Source: Bacteroidota bacterium
Lineage (GTDB): Bacteria; Bacteroidota; Bacteroidia; Bacteroidales; UBA12077
NCBI GenBank assembly: GCA_020444275.1
Contig: JAHLLG010000001.1
Span: 496,001 to 560,000, forward strand
Direction: 5' to 3'
DNA length: 64,000 nt
Under the pieces are notes generated by a model, which saw nothing but the letters and a program-made list of their open reading frames with translations, did not search any database and was not told the origin of the DNA. Of the stretch, positions 21,455 through 34,019 are shown piece by piece. A program made the translations under genes and the position numbers. Position 1 is the first letter of the stretch, and each line of letters begins with the position of its first letter.

Positions 21455-22795
21455 ATGAGAGCTTTAATACAAACAATAAAGAATATAGCTAAAATTGAAG
21501 ATCTTAGATATCGAATCGGATATACATTATTTATCTTATTAATATATCGATTAGGAAGTTATATTGTTTTACCAGGAATTGACCCAAGTCAATTAGCTGC
21601 ATTAAAATCACAAACTTCTGATGGTTTATTAGGTCTTCTTAATACATTTTCGGGTGGAGCATTTGCAAATGCTTCAATTTTTGCATTGGGTATTATGCCC
21701 TACATTTCTGCTTCAATCGTTATCCAGCTGTTAGGAATTGCTATTCCTTATTTCCAGAGGTTACAACGTGAAGGAGAAAGCGGAAGAAGAAAAATTAATC
21801 AAATAACCAGATACTTAACAGTAGCTATTTTGATTTTACAGGCTCCTGCTTACTTGAGAAACTTACAAGTACAGCTGCCTGAATCAGCGTTTGTATTAAA
21901 AGGAACATTTTTCTGGTTTTCGTCTGTTGTAATCCTAACATCTGGTACCATGTTTATTATGTGGCTGGGTGAAAAAATTACAGATAAAGGAATTGGTAAT
22001 GGTATATCACTAATCATTATGATTGGTATTATTGCAAGGTTACCTCAATCTTTATTAGCGGAATTTATTAACAGATTAGAATCCCAGGGAGGTGGATTAG
22101 TTGCATTTTTACTTGAAATGGTGATATTGTTCTTTGTATTTATTGCAACAATTCTGCTTGTACAAGGTACTCGTAAGATACCTGTACAATATGCAAAGCG
22201 AATTGTTGGTAACAAGCAATACGGAGGTGTTCGACAATATATACCACTAAAGGTAAATTCAGCAGGTGTAATGCCGATCATTTTTGCTCAAGCGTTAATG
22301 TTTATCCCTTTAACCGTCGCTGGATTTGCAAATTCAGAAACTTTAACTGGTTTCGCGGCTGCGTTTGCAAATATTAACGGTTTTTGGTATAACTTTACTT
22401 TTGCGATTATGATTATTCTATTTACATATTTTTACACTGCCATTACAATAAATCCTTCTCAAATGGCAGAAGATATGAAAAAGAATGGTGGTTTTATACC
22501 TGGAATAAAACCTGGAAGAAAAACAGTGGAATTTTTGGATACCATCATGTCTAGAATTACATTGCCAGGATCAATATTTTTAGCGATAATTGCTATCCTA
22601 CCTGCATTCGCAAGATTAGGAGGTGTTGATAGTCAGTTCTCGCAATTCTATGGTGGAACTTCCTTATTAATTCTTGTAGGTGTTGTTTTAGATACTTTAC
22701 AGCAAATTGAAAGTCATCTGTTAATGCGACATTATGATGGATTAATGAAATCGGGAAGAATAAAAGGTAGAGCTGGAGGTGGTTCTGCAATTTAA
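21455..22795 (+). CDS. secY: Protein translocase subunit SecY
   Basis: 446 aa polytopic; GIMPYISASIVIQLL, KITDKGIGNGISLIIM. Confidence 0.99.
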   Translation: MRALIQTIKNIAKIEDLRYRIGYTLFILLIYRLGSYIVLPGIDPSQLAALKSQTSDGLLGLLNTFSGGAFANASIFALGIMPYISASIVIQLLGIAIPYFQRLQREGESGRRKINQITRYLTVAILILQAPAYLRNLQVQLPESAFVLKGTFFWFSSVVILTSGTMFIMWLGEKITDKGIGNGISLIIMIGIIARLPQSLLAEFINRLESQGGGLVAFLLEMVILFFVFIATILLVQGTRKIPVQYAKRIVGNKQYGGVRQYIPLKVNSAGVMPIIFAQALMFIPLTVAGFANSETLTGFAAAFANINGFWYNFTFAIMIILFTYFYTAITINPSQMAEDMKKNGGFIPGIKPGRKTVEFLDTIMSRITLPGSIFLAIIAILPAFARLGGVDSQFSQFYGGTSLLILVGVVLDTLQQIESHLLMRHYDGLMKSGRIKGRAGGGSAI

Positions 22796-22818
22796 TAAAC
22801 TATTTATTACAACGTTCT

Positions 22819-23601
22819 TTGATGTTAGTTTATAGGTCAGAAGAGGAGATAGAAATACTTCGTAGAAACAATTTATTAGTTTCTAAGACACTGGCCGAGG
22901 TGGCAAAACTTATCAAGCCCGGAGTAACAACTTTGGAATTAGATAAGCGAGCAGAAGAATTTATTAGAGATCATGGAGCTGTACCTGGATTTTTAGGATA
23001 TGGCGGTTTCCCTAATACTTTATGTACTTCGGTTAACGATCAGGTGGTACACGGAATACCTTCTGATTATGTCTTAAAAGATGGCGATATTATTTCTGTC
23101 GATTGTGGAACATATATGGATGGATACTATGGCGATACAGCCTATACTTTCCCTGTAGGAGAAGTTAGTGAAGAAGTAATGAAATTACTTCGAACAACAA
23201 AAGAGTCGCTTTTTAAAGGAATTGAAAATGCGATTGTAGGGAAAAGAGTAGGAGATATAGGATATGCCGTACAATATCATGCAGAAAATGCCGGTTACTC
23301 AGTTGTTCGCGAAATGGTCGGACATGGTTTAGGTAAAAATATGCATGAATCACCAGAGGTTCCAAATTATGGAAGACGCGGAAGAGGGGTCAAACTAAAT
23401 AAAGGCCTGGTAATATGTATTGAACCTATGATTAATCTAGGTGAAAAGTATATAAGACAGGAAAACGATGGTTGGACAATTCGAACCGTAGATGGAAAAC
23501 CTTCTGCACATTATGAACTGGCAGTTGTTGTAGATAAAGAAAAAGCTGACATATTATCAACATTTGATTATATAGAAGAAATAACAAAAAATAGAATTTA
23601 A
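22819..23601 (+). CDS. map: Type I methionine aminopeptidase
   Basis: DGDIISVDCGTYMDGYYGDTAYTFPVGE, GHGLGKNMHESPEVPNYG. Confidence 0.98.
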   Translation: MMLVYRSEEEIEILRRNNLLVSKTLAEVAKLIKPGVTTLELDKRAEEFIRDHGAVPGFLGYGGFPNTLCTSVNDQVVHGIPSDYVLKDGDIISVDCGTYMDGYYGDTAYTFPVGEVSEEVMKLLRTTKESLFKGIENAIVGKRVGDIGYAVQYHAENAGYSVVREMVGHGLGKNMHESPEVPNYGRRGRGVKLNKGLVICIEPMINLGEKYIRQENDGWTIRTVDGKPSAHYELAVVVDKEKADILSTFDYIEEITKNRI

Positions 23602-23604
23602 TTT

Positions 23605-23823
23605 ATGGCAAAACAACCTTCGATAGAACAAGACGGAACCATTATTGAAGCATTATCAAATGCTATGTTTAGAGTTGAACTTGAAAATGGTCACGTAATA
23701 ACAGCTCATATATCAGGTAAAATGAGAATGCATTATATTAAAATTTTGCCTGGAGATAAAGTTAAGGTTGAAATGTCTCCTTATGATCTTACAAAAGGAA
23801 GAATAACTTATAGATATAAATAA
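23605..23823 (+). CDS. infA: Translation initiation factor IF-1
   Basis: [65 protein letters not shown]. Confidence 0.99.
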   Translation: MAKQPSIEQDGTIIEALSNAMFRVELENGHVITAHISGKMRMHYIKILPGDKVKVEMSPYDLTKGRITYRYK

Positions 23824-23835
23824 AAAAATTAAGAA

Positions 23836-23952
23836 ATGAAAGTCAGAGCATCTGTAAAAAAACGCAGTAGCGATTGCAAAATTGTTAGACGAAAAGGTAG
23901 ACTATACGTTATTAACAAAAAAAATCCCAAGTTTAAACAGCGTCAGGGATAA
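23836..23952 (+). CDS. rpmJ: 50S ribosomal protein L36 (38 aa, absent from the supplied ORF track)
   Basis: [38 protein letters not shown]. Confidence 0.98.
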   Translation: MKVRASVKKRSSDCKIVRRKGRLYVINKKNPKFKQRQG

Positions 23953-23986
23953 ATTATTATTTTTGTACTTTAATTAAAAAAGATTT

Positions 23987-24364
23987 ATGGCAAGAATTGT
24001 TGGAGTAGATTTACCAAAGAACAAAAGAGGAGTTATAGGATTAACCTATATCTTTGGAATAGGTCGTAGTACTGCAGAAATGATTTTAGACGAAGCAGGA
24101 ATAGATCACGACATCAAAGTAAAAGATTGGAATGATGAGCATATTGCAAAAGTTAGAGCTATTGTAAATGAAAAATACAAGGTTGAAGGTGCATTACGCT
24201 CTGAAGTTCAAATGAACATTAAGCGATTAATGGATATTGGTTGTTACAGAGGTATTCGTCATCGTATTGGTCTTCCCGTTAGAGGACAAAGTACAAAGAA
24301 TAATGCGAGAACCAGAAAAGGTAAAAAGAAAACCATTGCTAACAAGAAGAAAGCAGTTAAATAA
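23987..24364 (+). CDS. rpsM: 30S ribosomal protein S13
   Basis: [26 protein letters not shown]..., [27 protein letters not shown]. Confidence 0.99.
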   Translation: MARIVGVDLPKNKRGVIGLTYIFGIGRSTAEMILDEAGIDHDIKVKDWNDEHIAKVRAIVNEKYKVEGALRSEVQMNIKRLMDIGCYRGIRHRIGLPVRGQSTKNNARTRKGKKKTIANKKKAVK

Positions 24365-24375
24365 TAGATAAGGAA

Positions 24376-24765
24376 ATGGCAAAAAAGACTGGATCATCGA
24401 GAAAAAAGGTAGTAAAGGTTGAAGCTACAGGGCAAGCCCATATTCACGCTTCATTTAACAATATTATTGTTTCATTAACAAATAATAATGGACAAGTAAT
24501 TTCTTGGTCTTCATCCGGAAAAATGGGATTTAGAGGATCAAAGAAAAACACACCTTATGCAGCACAAATGGCTGCCGAAGATTGCGCAAAAGTTGCTTAC
24601 GATCTTGGATTAAGAAAAGTAAAAGTATTTGTAAAAGGACCTGGTGCTGGTAGAGAATCTGCTATCCGTACTATTCATAATGCAGGAATTGAAGTTACTG
24701 AAATTACTGACGTAACTCCATTACCACATAACGGATGTCGTCCACCAGCAAGAAGAAGAGTTTAA
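24376..24765 (+). CDS. rpsK: 30S ribosomal protein S11
   Basis: [46 protein letters not shown]. Confidence 0.99.
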   Translation: MAKKTGSSRKKVVKVEATGQAHIHASFNNIIVSLTNNNGQVISWSSSGKMGFRGSKKNTPYAAQMAAEDCAKVAYDLGLRKVKVFVKGPGAGRESAIRTIHNAGIEVTEITDVTPLPHNGCRPPARRRV

Positions 24766-24801
24766 TACAAAGTATTTAAAGATTGAAAAATATTAAGATT
24801 C

Positions 24802-25410
24802 ATGGCTAGATATATTGGACCAAAGTCGAAAATCGCGAGGAAATTAGGTGAACCAATTTATGGTCCCGATAAATATTACGAAAAGAAAAATTATCCTCCA
24901 GGAGAGCAAGGTGCTAATAAAAGAAGAAGAAAGCTTTCTGAATATGGTGTTCAGTTAATGGAAAAGCAAAAAGCTAAATACACTTATGGTGTATTGGAAA
25001 AGCAATTCTTCAATGCATTTAAAGAAGCATCAAGAAAAAAAGGTATTACTGGTGAGAACTTATTGCAGTTGCTGGAATCACGTTTAGATAACGTGGTATA
25101 TCGTTTAGGAATAGCTCCTACAAGAGCAGCAGCCAGACAATTTGTTACTCACAAACACATCACAGTAAACGGACAGGTTGTTAATGTTCCGTCATATACT
25201 GTTAGAGCTAACGACATTATCGGTGTTAGAGAAAAATCTAAATCTTTAGAAGCTATAACGAATAGTTTAGCAACTGCACGTTATAATAAATATTCTTGGT
25301 TAGAATGGGATAATGATCAAATGGCAGGTAAATTTTTAAGTATTCCTGAAAGATCAGATATTCCTGAGAATATTAAAGAACAGTTAATCGTAGAATTATA
25401 TTCTAAATAA
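24802..25410 (+). CDS. rpsD: 30S ribosomal protein S4
   Basis: [21 protein letters not shown]..., [35 protein letters not shown]. Confidence 0.99.
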   Translation: MARYIGPKSKIARKLGEPIYGPDKYYEKKNYPPGEQGANKRRRKLSEYGVQLMEKQKAKYTYGVLEKQFFNAFKEASRKKGITGENLLQLLESRLDNVVYRLGIAPTRAAARQFVTHKHITVNGQVVNVPSYTVRANDIIGVREKSKSLEAITNSLATARYNKYSWLEWDNDQMAGKFLSIPERSDIPENIKEQLIVELYSK

Positions 25411-25429
25411 TAATAATTACACATTATTT

Positions 25430-26422
25430 ATGGCAATTTTAGCATTTCAAAAGCCCGATAAAGTCATTATGGTTGAAGCAAACGAAACTTACGGTAAGTT
25501 TGAGTTTCGTCCTTTAGAACCAGGTTATGGAATTACAGTCGGCAATTCTTTAAGAAGGATTCTTTTATCTTCGCTGGAGGGTTACGCCATTACTTCAATT
25601 AAAATTGAAGGTGTAGAACATGAGTTTTCTACCATTTCAGGTGTAGTTCAAGATGTTAGTGAGATTATTCTTAACTTAAAGCAAGTACGCTTTAAATGTA
25701 ACGTAGAAGAAGCAGAAGATGAGAAGTTTACTGTGACTATTACTGGACAGAATGAATTTAAAGCCGGAGATATAAATAATTTTTCAACCAATTTTAAGGT
25801 GTTAAATCCTGATCACGTAATTTGTGAGATGGAAACAGATGTAAAACTTCAAATGGAAATTACTGTAAGCAAAGGAAGAGGCTATGTTCCATCTGAAGAA
25901 AACAAACCTGTTGATGCTGAATTTGGTGTCATCGCAATAGATTCAATTTTTACGCCAATAAAGAACGTAAAATATTCTATTGAGAACTATCGTGTTGAGC
26001 AAAAAACCGACTTTGAAAAGTTAGTGTTTGAAATCGAATCAGATGGTTCTATTCATCCAAAAGAAGCCCTTAAAGAAGCAGCAAAAATACTTATTTATCA
26101 CTTAATGCTATTCTCTGATGAAAAGATTACTCTTGATTCAGACGAAAAGTATGCAAACGAAGAGTTTGATGAAGAGGTATTACACATGCGTCAGCTTCTT
26201 AAAACAAGATTGGTTGATATGGATCTTTCAGTAAGAGCATTGAACTGCTTAAAAGCTGCTGAAGTAGATACATTAGGCGATCTAGTAAAATATAATAAAA
26301 ACGATTTATTAAAATTCAGAAATTTTGGTAAAAAATCGTTAACAGAATTGGAAGATTTACTTAGCCAGATGAATCTAACATTTGGAATGGATATAACTAA
26401 GTACAAATTAGACAAAGAGTAA
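25430..26422 (+). CDS. rpoA: DNA-directed RNA polymerase subunit alpha
   Basis: [39 protein letters not shown]; alpha-[24 protein letters not shown]. Confidence 0.99.
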   Translation: MAILAFQKPDKVIMVEANETYGKFEFRPLEPGYGITVGNSLRRILLSSLEGYAITSIKIEGVEHEFSTISGVVQDVSEIILNLKQVRFKCNVEEAEDEKFTVTITGQNEFKAGDINNFSTNFKVLNPDHVICEMETDVKLQMEITVSKGRGYVPSEENKPVDAEFGVIAIDSIFTPIKNVKYSIENYRVEQKTDFEKLVFEIESDGSIHPKEALKEAAKILIYHLMLFSDEKITLDSDEKYANEEFDEEVLHMRQLLKTRLVDMDLSVRALNCLKAAEVDTLGDLVKYNKNDLLKFRNFGKKSLTELEDLLSQMNLTFGMDITKYKLDKE

Positions 26423-26427
26423 AAGGG

Positions 26428-27156
26428 ATGAGACATAAAAAATCATTTAACCACTTAGGACGAAAGAGTGCACACAGAAAAGCAATGTTGGCAAACATGG
26501 CTTCTTCGTTAGTTTTACATAAAAGAATTACAACGACTACTGCAAAAGCTAAAGCGCTTAGAATGTATGTTGAGCCTTTAATTACAAAAGCAAAAGATGA
26601 TTCAACACATTCAAGAAGGGTTGTATTCAGTTATTTACAAAACAAAGATGCTGTAACAGAACTTTTTAGAGAAGTTGGTGCAAAAGTAGCAGAAAGACCA
26701 GGTGGTTATACAAGAATACTAAAAACAGGAAGTCGCTTAGGTGATAATGCCGATATGTGTATAATTGAGTTGGTAGATTATAATGAGAATCTTCTTGCTG
26801 CAAAATCTGACGATAAGAAAAAATCTACAAGACGCAGAAGAGGTGGTAAAAAATCAACAACTGCAACTGCTCAAACGCAAACCGAAGAGGTGAAAGCCGA
26901 AGAAACTCCTGTAGAGGAAGAAGCAAAAACAGAAGCTGTTAAGGAAGAAAAGCCTAAGGCTGAAGTGAAAGAAGAAAAGAAAGAGGCTCCTAAAGCAGAA
27001 AAAGAAGAGGCAAAAAAAGAGGAAAAGAAAGCTGAAACTAAATCAGAAGAGAAGAAGGAAACTAAGAAGGAAGAAGAGCCTAAAGCTGAAGCAAAGGAAG
27101 AAAAGAAAGAGACTCCAAAAAAGGAAGCTAAATCAGACGAAAAGAAAGAAGAATAG
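26428..27156 (+). CDS. rplQ: 50S ribosomal protein L17 with long Lys/Glu-rich C-terminal extension
   Basis: [37 protein letters not shown]; tail of repeated KEEKK/EAK units. Confidence 0.98.
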   Translation: MRHKKSFNHLGRKSAHRKAMLANMASSLVLHKRITTTTAKAKALRMYVEPLITKAKDDSTHSRRVVFSYLQNKDAVTELFREVGAKVAERPGGYTRILKTGSRLGDNADMCIIELVDYNENLLAAKSDDKKKSTRRRRGGKKSTTATAQTQTEEVKAEETPVEEEAKTEAVKEEKPKAEVKEEKKEAPKAEKEEAKKEEKKAETKSEEKKETKKEEEPKAEAKEEKKETPKKEAKSDEKKEE

Positions 27157-27180
27157 TATTTTTCTGAACAAAATATATGA

Positions 27181-27207
27181 AAAGGGCGGTTATTCCGCCC
27201 TTTTTTT
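27181..27207 (+). terminator. Intrinsic terminator ending the ribosomal protein superoperon
   Basis: AAAGGGCGG-TTATT-CCGCCCTTT followed by a T run. Confidence 0.9.
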
Positions 27208-27288
27208 ATGATTAATTAAACTTTCATCCTTACAATTTTGTTTAAAAATCACTAAATTTGATAGCTTATTTGCGTTTATAAAATTTAA

Positions 27289-28590
<1,302 letters not shown>

Positions 28591-28694
28591 AACTTAATGA
28601 ATAGATAAATAAGGGTTGGATTCTGATCTCTTTTAATCGAGCAGATTTCCACCCTTTTTTTGTTATATTACTGCAAAAATTTTAAGAGGTTGGT

Positions 28695-30590
28695 ATGAAT
28701 TATAAGTCATTGCATCATTTTATTGAAAAACTCGAAGCTGAAAATGAACTTATTCGCATAAAAGAGTTTGTTGATCCTGAGCTGGAAATTACTGAAATCA
28801 CTGATCGAATGTCTAAATCTCCTGATGGAGGTAAGGCCCTGCTTTTTGAGAATACAGGCACTAATTTTCCGGTTTTAATAAATGCAATGGGATCAGAAAA
28901 AAGAATGAAATTAGCGTTGGGAGTGAACCATTTTGATGATATAGGCAATGATATTGAAGATTTATTTAAAGATTTTACAAGCCCTAAAGCAAATATGTTA
29001 GAAAAACTTAAGTTGCTGCCTAAGCTTTCAAACATATCATCCTGGATGCCTAAATCTGTTTCAGGTAAAGGGAAATGCCAGGAAGTTGTTCATACTAATC
29101 CTGATTTAAGTATACTTCCTGTATTAAAATGCTGGCCCGAGGATGGTGGTCGTTTTATAACACTGCCTATGGTTATTAGTAAAGATCCGAATAGCGGAAT
29201 AAGAAATATTGGAATGTACCGAATGCAGATTTTCGAAAAAGATCTGACCGGAATGCACTGGCATAAACATAAAGTAGGAGCCCGCCATTTTGATGAGTAT
29301 AAGAAACTGGGTAAAAAAATGCCTGTGGCTGTAGCAATTGGTGGAGATCCGGTATATACCTATTCGGCAACAGCTCCGGTTCCTGATAATGTTGATGAAT
29401 TCTTACTTGCAGGTTTTTTACGGAAGCAAAAAGTTGAGTTGGTAAAATGTATTACACAGGAGCTAGAAGTACCCGCCGATGCCGATTTTGTTATCGAAGG
29501 ATATGTTGATCCACAAGAAGATTTTATTTGGGAAGGACCGTTTGGTGATCATACGGGATTTTATTCCTTGGCCGATTGGTACCCTAAGTTTCATGTAACG
29601 TGTATAACACATCGAAAAGATGCTGTTTACCCTGCTACTATTGTAGGCGTTCCGCCAATGGAAGATGCATGGATTGGAAAAGCAACCGAAAGGATATTTC
29701 TAAAACCTATTCAGTTGGCTATTTTACCCGAAGTAATTGATTATGATTTACCATTCGAAGGTGTTGCTCATAATATTACCATTGTAAAGATTAATAAAAC
29801 ATATCCTGGACAGGCTGTAAAAGTTATGAATGCTCTTTGGGGAGCGGGCCAGATGATGTTTAATAAAATAATGATTGTTGTAAATCAGGACGTGGATATT
29901 CATAATTACAATGAACTATCTGTGGTGATAAGTAAAAATACAAATCCTGCAAGTGATATTCACTTTATGTCCGGACCTTTGGATGTGCTCGATCATTCCT
30001 CATCAAAAGCTACCTATGGTAGTAAAATGGGAATAGATGCAACCATTAAGCTGGATGAAGAGAAATTAGATGAAGAAACTGCAAATAATCAGGAAAAAAT
30101 AGATATTGATACCATACAAAAGAAATATTCCGGCATCAATACTTTTAATCTGATTAACGATATAGGTGTTTTAATATTATCAGTTAACAAAGATAGTAAA
30201 AATCAACTTGAGAAGATGATCCGTTCATTATCAGAAGAGGAGTCATTGAGTAGTGTTAAGTTCATTTTAATGGTTGATCAGGATGTTGATGTACATGACT
30301 TAAATATGATTAGTTGGTTAGGATCAGGTAACATTGATCCGAAAAGAGATTCTTATATTGTAATATCGGATAAAACAGGTTATTCAAGAATTTTTATTGA
30401 TGCAACAAGAAAATCATTGGCTAAAGATGGTTTTAAAAGAGATTGGCCTAATATTGTTGTTTCAAACTTGGAAACTATCAAAAAAGTTGATGAAAATTGG
30501 CCCAACTACGAATTAGGTGAATTTATCTCGTCACCATCGTTAAAATATAGAAAATTGAATAAAAACAGTGGAGCTATTGCTAACGAATAA
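28695..30590 (+). CDS. UbiD family (menaquinone-type) decarboxylase
   Basis: 631 aa; GMYRMQIFEKDLTGMHWHKHKVGARH, WEGPFGDHTGFYS, YPATIVGVPPMED. Confidence 0.93.
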   Translation: MNYKSLHHFIEKLEAENELIRIKEFVDPELEITEITDRMSKSPDGGKALLFENTGTNFPVLINAMGSEKRMKLALGVNHFDDIGNDIEDLFKDFTSPKANMLEKLKLLPKLSNISSWMPKSVSGKGKCQEVVHTNPDLSILPVLKCWPEDGGRFITLPMVISKDPNSGIRNIGMYRMQIFEKDLTGMHWHKHKVGARHFDEYKKLGKKMPVAVAIGGDPVYTYSATAPVPDNVDEFLLAGFLRKQKVELVKCITQELEVPADADFVIEGYVDPQEDFIWEGPFGDHTGFYSLADWYPKFHVTCITHRKDAVYPATIVGVPPMEDAWIGKATERIFLKPIQLAILPEVIDYDLPFEGVAHNITIVKINKTYPGQAVKVMNALWGAGQMMFNKIMIVVNQDVDIHNYNELSVVISKNTNPASDIHFMSGPLDVLDHSSSKATYGSKMGIDATIKLDEEKLDEETANNQEKIDIDTIQKKYSGINTFNLINDIGVLILSVNKDSKNQLEKMIRSLSEEESLSSVKFILMVDQDVDVHDLNMISWLGSGNIDPKRDSYIVISDKTGYSRIFIDATRKSLAKDGFKRDWPNIVVSNLETIKKVDENWPNYELGEFISSPSLKYRKLNKNSGAIANE

Positions 30591-30664
30591 TAGCAAAATT
30601 GAGAAAGTATCTGTTGCTAATACTTTGCTTTAATAGTATTAAATATTAAATTAGCACTATATAC

Positions 30665-33600
30665 ATGAACCTGCGAACCTCCATATCATATATTCTTCTG
30701 TTAGGGATTCTCCCTTTTTTTAATATTTTTAAAGCGCATTCGCAAGTACCAACTATAAATCTTTTTACAATTGAGGACGGATTATCGCAGACTAGCGTGA
30801 ATTGTTTAATTCAGGATAGTAAAGGTTTCCTGTGGGTTGGAACCCAGGATGGATTAAATAAGTACGATGGCTATACATTTCGAATCTTTAGGAATAATCC
30901 GGCCGATACAACATCTTTATCAAATAATTTTATTAACTGCATATACGAAGGTGCCAATGGCAATATTTGGGTAGGTACCAATTACGGATTAAATATGTAT
31001 AATATCCATACCGAAGAATTTATTCGATATTTCCACAATCCGGGTGATATCAATAGTTTAAAGGAAGATGAAATTTATGATATTTACGAAGATAAGAGTG
31101 GATATGTATGGATTAAAACAGAAAATTATTTAACCAGACTAAATCCGCGTAGTAATAAATTCAGGCATTACGAACACTACAATGATGTATTTAATTTTCT
31201 ATCAGTTAATGCAAAATTCTCAATTTTTGAAGATCATAAGGGCCAACTTTGGGTGGGTACTAAAGATGGTTTAAACTATTTTGATCGAAAGCTCGAAATT
31301 TTTAAAAGATATAAGTACGATCCTAACGATAACTCAACACTAAGTAATAATAAAGTAAAAGTTATTTACGAAGATAGTGATCATAACTTGTGGATTGGCA
31401 CAGAACGTGGTTTAAATAAGTTTAATTGGGAAACTGAAACGTTTAAAAGATATTATTATCAAGAAAATAATCCCAAAAGTATCAGTAATGACATTATAAA
31501 TGACATTTTTGAAGATAATGAAGGAAACATCTGGATTGCAACCGAGCTAGGCCTGAATAAACTTGATAAAAAAACAGAAAACTTTAGCGTTTATAGTAGG
31601 TTTATGCATAATAATGATGTAATTCTGGCAACATCATTTACTGATATTTTTCAGGATCATACCGGTATTCTGTGGGCTGGAACATTACAAGGATTGATTA
31701 AAATAGAGAATAAGCGAAAAAGTTTTAAATTATATCGTACATCAAAAGATGGAAAGCCGCTGTTTGCCAATAATTATGTAACAGCAATTTTTGAAAAAGA
31801 AAATACCGTGTGGGTAGGTACTTATGGTGCCGGTTTGTACTTGTTTAATCCCAAATCAAAGCGATCTGTTAAACTGAATACAGAGAACAGTTCTATCGCT
31901 AATAATTATATTCATAAGATATATGAAGATTACGATAACAATATATGGATAGGTACACAAAACGGAATAAGTTTTTATAATACCAACCTTAACAGATTCG
32001 AAGATGTTGATCGGTTAAAATCTCTCAATGTTTTTAAGAATAACAGGATTTTTGATATTGTGCAAGATCAGCAAAAAGATCTTTGGATAGCTTCTAAATT
32101 TGGTTTACATCATTTGCAAGAAGACACTGTTATTAGTTATGTTCATAAGCCGGGTGATTCAACTTCAATTGCTGCCAATCTTGTTTACGACATTCTGTTT
32201 GACACAAAAAATAATTTATGGATTGCTACAGAAAAGGGACTAAGTTATTTAAATACAGACAACAACGAAATTGCGAATTATATAAGACCAGCGGGGGTTT
32301 GCGAAAACTGTTTAAGTAGCAATGAGGTGTTAAGTTTGCATATCGATACGTTAAGAGATTTCCTATGGGTTGGAACGAACGATGGCCTAAATCGTTTTGA
32401 TTTAACGGATAAGGTATTTAAATCATATTCTACTGAAGATGGATTGGCAAATAATTTAATTTACGCAATGCTAGATGATAACTCAGGTGATTTATGGATG
32501 AGTACCAATATGGGAATTTCTAAAATGCATGTCGATGATGAAATCTTTAGCAATTTTGGTGTTTCTGACGGATTACAAGATTTTGAGTTTAATCATGGTT
32601 CAGCATATAAGGCTGAAGATGGAGAGCTTTTTTTCGGAGGAATAGCCGGGTACAACTCTTTCTATCCGGATTCAATAGTTAAAAATGATGTGGTTCCAAA
32701 TATCGAAATAACAGCGGTTGAAGTACTTTCTGATAAAAGTTCAAAGAGAGTTCCATTAGGAGTAGATAGAACTATTGAACTTTCACAGCGGAATAATTTG
32801 GTAACTATTGAGTTTTCAGCATTAGATTTTACAGATCCATTAAAGAATAACTATGCATATAAACTGGAAGGTGTAGAAGATGAGTGGATCAATTTAGGAA
32901 ATAGAAGATATGCTACCTTCTCTAATTTATCACCAGGCAAATATACTTTTCGTGTAAAAGGATCGAATAGTGATCAGGTGTGGAATGAGGTAGGAAAAGC
33001 ACTTAAAATTATTGTCGATACACCAGTTTGGGAAACACGATTTGCATATGTATTTTATATAATTCTGTTAAGTGGACTAATAGTGTGGATTTTCAGGTAT
33101 AGAACACGAAGCCTCAGAAAATCAAATCAGGAACTTAAAGAAAAAGAACAGATTGCAAAGCAAATAGCAAAGCAGAAGGAAGAGCTTACCATTAAAAACA
33201 AAAGTATTACCGACAGTATTGTATATGCAAAAAGGATTCAGGAAGCATTAATGCCAACAATGGGATACTTTAAAGGTATCTTGCCTGAATCATTTATTCT
33301 TTATAAACCAAAAGATATTGTTAGTGGCGATTTTTATTGGATTAATGAGCGAAACAATAAGATTTTTGTTGCTGTGGTAGATTGCACCGGACATGGAGTT
33401 CCCGGGGCTTTTATGTCAATTATTGGCTTTGAGTTGTTACGTAATATAACTGATGAACAAGGCATTGAAGATCCGGATCAGATTTTAAAACAGTTAAATA
33501 ATGGTGTGGCCAACACCTTTGGTAAAGCGGCAGAGAAAGCAAGAATTAAAGATGGGATGGATATTGCTTTATGCGTTATCGATAAAGCAGAATCAAAATT

Positions 33601-33967
33601 AGAATTCTCAGGTGCATTCAGACCGCTATATATGATTCGTAATAATAAAATTGAAGAAATACGCGGCGATAGATTTTCTGTGGGATTATTAAATGAAGGT
33701 GAGAACGATGAAATATCAAAAAGAACAATAAAGCTCGAGAAAAATGATATCTTCTATATCTTTTCTGATGGATACGCCGATCAGTTTGGTGGTCCGGAAG
33801 GGAAAAAATATAAATACAGAAGATTCCGACACTTATTACTTACCATCCATAAACTTCCTTTAGATCAACAGTTAACCTATTTTGACAGAAGTTTCGAAGA
33901 CTGGAAAGGTGAACACGAACAGGTCGATGATGTTTTAATATTGGGATTCAGACCAGTGTTAGAATAG
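30665..33967 (+). CDS. Two-component regulator propeller / Y_Y_Y sensor fused to a SpoIIE-type PP2C phosphatase
   Basis: Signal peptide, many (D/N)xxGxLWVGTxxGLN repeats, Y_Y_Y region, TM helix, coiled coil, then SGDFYWINERNNKIFVAVVDCTGHGVPGAFMSIIG. Confidence 0.93.
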   Translation: MNLRTSISYILLLGILPFFNIFKAHSQVPTINLFTIEDGLSQTSVNCLIQDSKGFLWVGTQDGLNKYDGYTFRIFRNNPADTTSLSNNFINCIYEGANGNIWVGTNYGLNMYNIHTEEFIRYFHNPGDINSLKEDEIYDIYEDKSGYVWIKTENYLTRLNPRSNKFRHYEHYNDVFNFLSVNAKFSIFEDHKGQLWVGTKDGLNYFDRKLEIFKRYKYDPNDNSTLSNNKVKVIYEDSDHNLWIGTERGLNKFNWETETFKRYYYQENNPKSISNDIINDIFEDNEGNIWIATELGLNKLDKKTENFSVYSRFMHNNDVILATSFTDIFQDHTGILWAGTLQGLIKIENKRKSFKLYRTSKDGKPLFANNYVTAIFEKENTVWVGTYGAGLYLFNPKSKRSVKLNTENSSIANNYIHKIYEDYDNNIWIGTQNGISFYNTNLNRFEDVDRLKSLNVFKNNRIFDIVQDQQKDLWIASKFGLHHLQEDTVISYVHKPGDSTSIAANLVYDILFDTKNNLWIATEKGLSYLNTDNNEIANYIRPAGVCENCLSSNEVLSLHIDTLRDFLWVGTNDGLNRFDLTDKVFKSYSTEDGLANNLIYAMLDDNSGDLWMSTNMGISKMHVDDEIFSNFGVSDGLQDFEFNHGSAYKAEDGELFFGGIAGYNSFYPDSIVKNDVVPNIEITAVEVLSDKSSKRVPLGVDRTIELSQRNNLVTIEFSALDFTDPLKNNYAYKLEGVEDEWINLGNRRYATFSNLSPGKYTFRVKGSNSDQVWNEVGKALKIIVDTPVWETRFAYVFYIILLSGLIVWIFRYRTRSLRKSNQELKEKEQIAKQIAKQKEELTIKNKSITDSIVYAKRIQEALMPTMGYFKGILPESFILYKPKDIVSGDFYWINERNNKIFVAVVDCTGHGVPGAFMSIIGFELLRNITDEQGIEDPDQILKQLNNGVANTFGKAAEKARIKDGMDIALCVIDKAESKLEFSGAFRPLYMIRNNKIEEIRGDRFSVGLLNEGENDEISKRTIKLEKNDIFYIFSDGYADQFGGPEGKKYKYRRFRHLLLTIHKLPLDQQLTYFDRSFEDWKGEHEQVDDVLILGFRPVLE

Positions 33968-34019
33968 TCTATCAGGCAACTATTAAGTAAATTGTAGTGG
34001 TAAATATATAGAACAGCTT

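Noticed and set aside
28605-28665. Possible terminator after eno (AAGGGTTGGA...TTCCACCCTTTTTTT)
   Set aside because: Stem is imperfect by eye; plausible but not strong enough to list as a feature without folding energy.
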